Shown here one piece after another: positions 14,138 to 16,536 of a stretch of DNA of 16,536 bases. This DNA is from UBA4738 sp002413305. Lineage in GTDB: Bacteria > Actinomycetota > UBA4738. Position numbers and translations under genes: made by a program. The notes beneath the pieces are model-generated. The model did not search any database and was not told the origin of the DNA. It saw only the letters and a program-made list of their open reading frames with translations. The stretch spans positions 1 to 16,536 of the forward strand of contig DAIUAM010000054.1 of the NCBI GenBank assembly GCA_036847185.1, in the 5' to 3' direction. Numbering within the stretch: position 1 is the stretch's first letter; each line of letters opens with the position of its first letter.

Positions 14138-14154
14138 GCCAATGCAACAGTGCC
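14138..14154 (-). repeat. Right terminal inverted repeat of the IS6 element
   Basis: Read on the minus strand this is GGCACTGTTGCATTGGC, matching the left end at 15 of 17 positions. It lies 31 bases upstream of the transposase ATG. Confidence 0.8.
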
Positions 14155-14349
14155 CGACGAAGCGCTTGCCCGCCCCTTCGACCAGATCCTGCCCGGTGTC
14201 GAGGACGACCCGCACGGCCTGTCGATCATGCCTGGCCGCAGCCATGGCTGTGGGGGTCGGAAACCGGAGTTCGCTCAGGTTGCTGCTCCTGCACCCGCCC
14301 CTGTTGTGGTGAACATGCTCGGGCGGCGAGCTACCGCCATGACCGGTCT
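14155..14349. other. Non-coding right flank of the IS6 element
   Basis: No frame here shows a recognisable motif or start. It does not contain the missing part of the IS256-type transposase. It separates the IS from the end of the ERCC4-domain gene. Confidence 0.4.
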
Positions 14350-14724
14350 TCAGGCCGGAGCTTCGCCAGGCGCATCGGCGATCGCCGCGGCGAGGAACCG
14401 GTAGGTCCACTCCTCGGCGAATCGACGGGAGTCGGCGAAGACGACCTGGACTTCGGGGTAGCGGACCTGCAGGCGGGCTAGGACGTCGCCGAGCCAGGCT
14501 CCCGGCACGTGCGGGGAGGACAGCAGCGCCGGGTACCGTCCCTCCACCACCACAGCGGCGAGGGGAAGCTCCGCCAGGCGCTGCATCTGGAACGCCAGGG
14601 TCCCATCCGACAGGGTGGTGGCCAGGTTCTCCAGGCTCTTGCGCTCCACCGCGGCCAGGATGACGCCCTCCTCGGTCGGTCGTACGTGCAGCGCTGGTGC
14701 CGAAGGTGCCTGCGATCCGCTCAC
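14350..14724 (-). CDS. ERCC4 (XPF-type nuclease) domain protein, N-terminally shortened
   Basis: The 124 residues match the C-terminal half of actinobacterial ERCC4-domain proteins: VERKSLENL (26-34), then LSDGTLAFQMQRLAELP, AAVVVEGRY (56-64), LARLQVRYPEVQVVFADSR and AEEWTYRFLAAAI. XPF nucleases use a GD...ERKxxxD motif. Here Glu27-Arg28-Lys29 remain, but the final Asp is Asn33, and the upstream strand with the first acidic metal ligands is missing because the gene starts (GTG 14724) only 19 residues before the conserved part. Members I recall are about twice this length. It is probably catalytically dead or a remnant, although the frame is open. It lies 42 bases downstream of the STAND gene on the same strand. 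Confidence 0.7.
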   Translation of the reverse strand: MSGSQAPSAPALHVRPTEEGVILAAVERKSLENLATTLSDGTLAFQMQRLAELPLAAVVVEGRYPALLSSPHVPGAWLGDVLARLQVRYPEVQVVFADSRRFAEEWTYRFLAAAIADAPGEAPA

Positions 14725-14741
14725 GTCGGACGATCCCTGCT

Positions 14742-14765
14742 GCGGCTCCCGCGTGCGAGAGCCGC
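14742..14765 (-). terminator. Hairpin just downstream of the STAND ATPase gene
   Basis: GCGGCTC and GAGCCGC are perfect 7-bp arms separated by 10 bases, beginning 1 base after the stop codon of the minus-strand gene. No T run follows on the minus strand, so termination would be weak or of the non-canonical actinobacterial kind. Confidence 0.35.
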
Positions 14766-14766
14766 G

Positions 14767-16536
14767 TTACGGATCGGGCAATCCTCGGTCCGCTTCCTCT
14801 TTGACCGAGGCAGTCATCAGCTCTCTTGCCGCGACCTCGAATGGGGTCGATGTTCCGCGGGCACGCGCCGCCGAGTACTCATCGGGGCCGAGCGCATCGC
14901 GGAGTTCCTCAAGCGCCGCAGCGGCGACGTCCTTGATCGGCGTGTTGGCCGTGAACGGTTGCTGGGCGCTGATCGGCTGGGCATGAACGGTAGCCAGCAG
15001 CTCGACCGCCTCCGCGGGGTGCCCCCTGGCCGCCCGGACCTTGGCGATCTTGGCCATCATCCCGAGCATGTCTTTGACCATGCCCATCTTGTCCGCCGTG
15101 ACCATGCCCTCGATGAACGCCTGCTCGGCCGCCTCGAACCTGCCTGCGGAGACGTTGGCCTCGCCAAGGCCCTCCAGCGCTACCATCGTCCCCCGCATGT
15201 AGCCGATGTCTCGACAGGTGGCCACCTGGCGCGTGTGCAGGTCGATGGCGTCCTGCGGGCGACCCTGTTGGGTGGCGATCATGGCCTGCAACCAGAGGTT
15301 CCACGACATGAAGTAGTGCTCGTCCAGTCCGCGGAACACTTCGTAGGACCCGGGAAGGAGGCTCTCCGCGGTTGCGATGTCTCCAGCCAGGACCGCGCCA
15401 AACGATCGCCAGTTCCGCATCGCCGCAGGCCACAGGGGGTGATCTCCTGTATCGGCCACCGCCATCGCCTCTTCCATGCATGCGGCCATCTCCTCCATGC
15501 GGCCCAGGTAGGCGAGCGAGACAGCGTGGCACTGCGCAGCGGTGATTCGGGCGTCGAAATCCAAAGAGTCGTGAAGGGTGTCGGTGGCGTTCCGGGCCGC
15601 GACCTCGCCTGTCTCCGGCTGACCGACCAGCGACAGGAACCAGGCTTGAACGGCAGCGACGAGCGCCCGCAGCTTGAGCACCGCATCTTCGTCCGAGTGC
15701 GTGGGGAACACCTCCAGCGCCTCGCCGAACAGGCTGATCCCGGCCGGGTACCAGCCGCGGATCTCGTAGAGATACCAGAGCCCCTCGATGAACGGCCGGG
15801 CCGCCGCCGCATCGCCCGCAGCCAGGTAGTACCGCCAGGCCGATCGCACGTTGTCGAGGTCCTGCTCGACCACCCTGAGCGCCCCCGGCTGGTCGCTCCG
15901 GATGAACAGGGCGAGGCTTTCCTCCATGAGCGCTGCGTAGAAGGCCGCGTGTGCCTGATCCACATTCCGGCTCGGTTCCGTGTCCTCCCGCAGCTCGGCT
16001 TCGCCGTACTGGCGCAGCAGCTCATGGACCGCATAACGTCCGGTTTGAGGACTCGGCGCGACGAGCGACTTGCTGGCAAGGGTGGACAGCCCGCGCAGCG
16101 ACGCACCCGCGACCGCCTGAGCCGCCTGGCGAGTGAAGCCGCCTCGGAAGGCCGACAGGGCCAGGAAGCTCTGTCGTTCCTCGTGACTCAAGAGGGCATA
16201 GGAGTAGTCGAACACCGCCCGGAGGCTGCGGTGGCGGTCGGGGACGTCGCCCGTCTCGGTCTCGAGGAAGTCGAGGTTCTTGGCGATCTCCGCGGCGATG
16301 TCGCTCACCGACAACACGTCGACCCACGCCGCCGCCAGCAGGATCCCGAGCGGCAACCCCCCGGTCAGTCGCAGGATCTCCGCAACGGGGTGGAGGTCCT
16401 GGGGCTCGAGCACGAACCCGTGGCGCGCTCGCTTCGCAGCGTCCGTGAACAGCTGGACACCGCTCCTCTGGAACGCCTCGTCCGGCGACGCCCAGGTCGT
16501 CTCGAGGCCCGCCAACGTGAAGACCGTCTCCCCGGT
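14767..16536 (-). CDS. STAND-type ATPase/TPR regulatory protein, C-terminal part (partial)
   Basis: The frame is open to the right edge and gives 589 residues without a start; the TTG at 16515 is internal. The first visible part is the end of an NB-ARC/STAND module: FQRSGVQLFTDAAKRAR and LTGGLPLGILLAAAW, which holds the GLPL motif. A winged-helix block follows with DYSYALLSHEERQSFLALSAF and YAVHELLRQYGEAEL. From about residue 190 to the end are helical TPR-like repeats with many Ala and Leu. The P-loop and any effector domain (LuxR, SARP, kinase or cyclase) lie outside the window. Such proteins are nucleotide-controlled signalling switches. The C-terminus carries no helix-turn-helix, so an effector, if present, is N-terminal. 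Confidence 0.8.
   Translation of the reverse strand, partial: TGETVFTLAGLETTWASPDEAFQRSGVQLFTDAAKRARHGFVLEPQDLHPVAEILRLTGGLPLGILLAAAWVDVLSVSDIAAEIAKNLDFLETETGDVPDRHRSLRAVFDYSYALLSHEERQSFLALSAFRGGFTRQAAQAVAGASLRGLSTLASKSLVAPSPQTGRYAVHELLRQYGEAELREDTEPSRNVDQAHAAFYAALMEESLALFIRSDQPGALRVVEQDLDNVRSAWRYYLAAGDAAAARPFIEGLWYLYEIRGWYPAGISLFGEALEVFPTHSDEDAVLKLRALVAAVQAWFLSLVGQPETGEVAARNATDTLHDSLDFDARITAAQCHAVSLAYLGRMEEMAACMEEAMAVADTGDHPLWPAAMRNWRSFGAVLAGDIATAESLLPGSYEVFRGLDEHYFMSWNLWLQAMIATQQGRPQDAIDLHTRQVATCRDIGYMRGTMVALEGLGEANVSAGRFEAAEQAFIEGMVTADKMGMVKDMLGMMAKIAKVRAARGHPAEAVELLATVHAQPISAQQPFTANTPIKDVAAAALEELRDALGPDEYSAARARGTSTPFEVAARELMTASVKEEADRGLPDP

Larger units (their letters stand above)
13329..14154 (-). 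mobile_element. IS6-family insertion sequence, 826 bp
   Basis: The element is bounded by GGCACTGTTGCGTTGAC (13329-13345) and, on the opposite strand, GGCACTGTTGCATTGGC (14154-14138): 15 of 17 positions match, and the outer end is like the known IS26 terminus. It contains one transposase gene and is of normal size for the family. Flanking octamers are GCACGGTG on the left and CGACGAAG on the right, so there is no 8-bp target duplication. It truncates an IS256-type transposase on its left. Confidence 0.85.

Noticed and set aside
14107..14229. Longer N-terminus for the IS6 transposase
   Set aside because: It would begin outside the right inverted repeat and exceed the usual length; ATG 14106 gives 239 residues.
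1..16536. CRISPR array, phage defence island or biosynthetic megasynthase
   Set aside because: No direct repeat array, cas gene, restriction or toxin gene, or NRPS/PKS domain is visible.

Overview
The window is very GC-rich throughout, with frequent GTG/TTG starts and tightly overlapping genes. Gene content is typical of soil Actinomycetota (or a nearby high-GC lineage): FluG-like glutamine synthetase and amidohydrolase, STAND/TPR regulator, ERCC4-domain protein and IS256/IS6 elements. No rRNA, tRNA or other taxonomic marker is present, so the phylum is an inference.

Region 1 (about 1-11850) looks like one catabolic or salvage locus for an amine or amino acid. It opens with the tail of an amidohydrolase, then a class I glutamine amidotransferase transcribed away from an APC-family permease. 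The permease has a good sigma-70-like promoter with an inverted repeat in its spacer and a structured leader. A tightly coupled plus-strand run follows: FluG-type amidohydrolase, IclR regulator, enolase-superfamily enzyme of the o-succinylbenzoate synthase / N-succinylamino acid racemase type, and a cupin. It meets head-on, with 3 bases between stop codons, a minus-strand operon of PLP aminotransferase, a second related cupin and a short-chain dehydrogenase with an altered active site. The aminotransferase is divergent from an Lrp/AsnC regulator. That regulator leads a second plus-strand operon: class II amidotransferase with Cys exposed after a GTG start, glutamine-synthetase-family ligase, and a Dabb-domain protein that seems to need a CTG start.

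The likely logic (inference) is import by the permease, gamma-glutamylation of an amino group by the synthetase-like ligase, removal of gamma-glutamyl or amide groups by the amidohydrolases and amidotransferases, and oxidation, transamination or epimerisation by the aminotransferase, SDR and enolase-superfamily enzyme. IclR and Lrp regulators would sense the substrate. Bacterial gamma-glutamyl pathways for putrescine, isopropylamine and aniline are precedents, but the substrate cannot be read from sequence.

Region 2 (about 11850-16536) is accessory: an unrecognised 198-residue protein, a 680-base gene-poor stretch, the first 68 codons of an IS256-family transposase cut by a complete 826-bp IS6-family element with recognisable terminal inverted repeats but no target duplication, a shortened ERCC4-domain protein, and the C-terminal 589 residues of a STAND ATPase with helical repeats that runs off the right edge.
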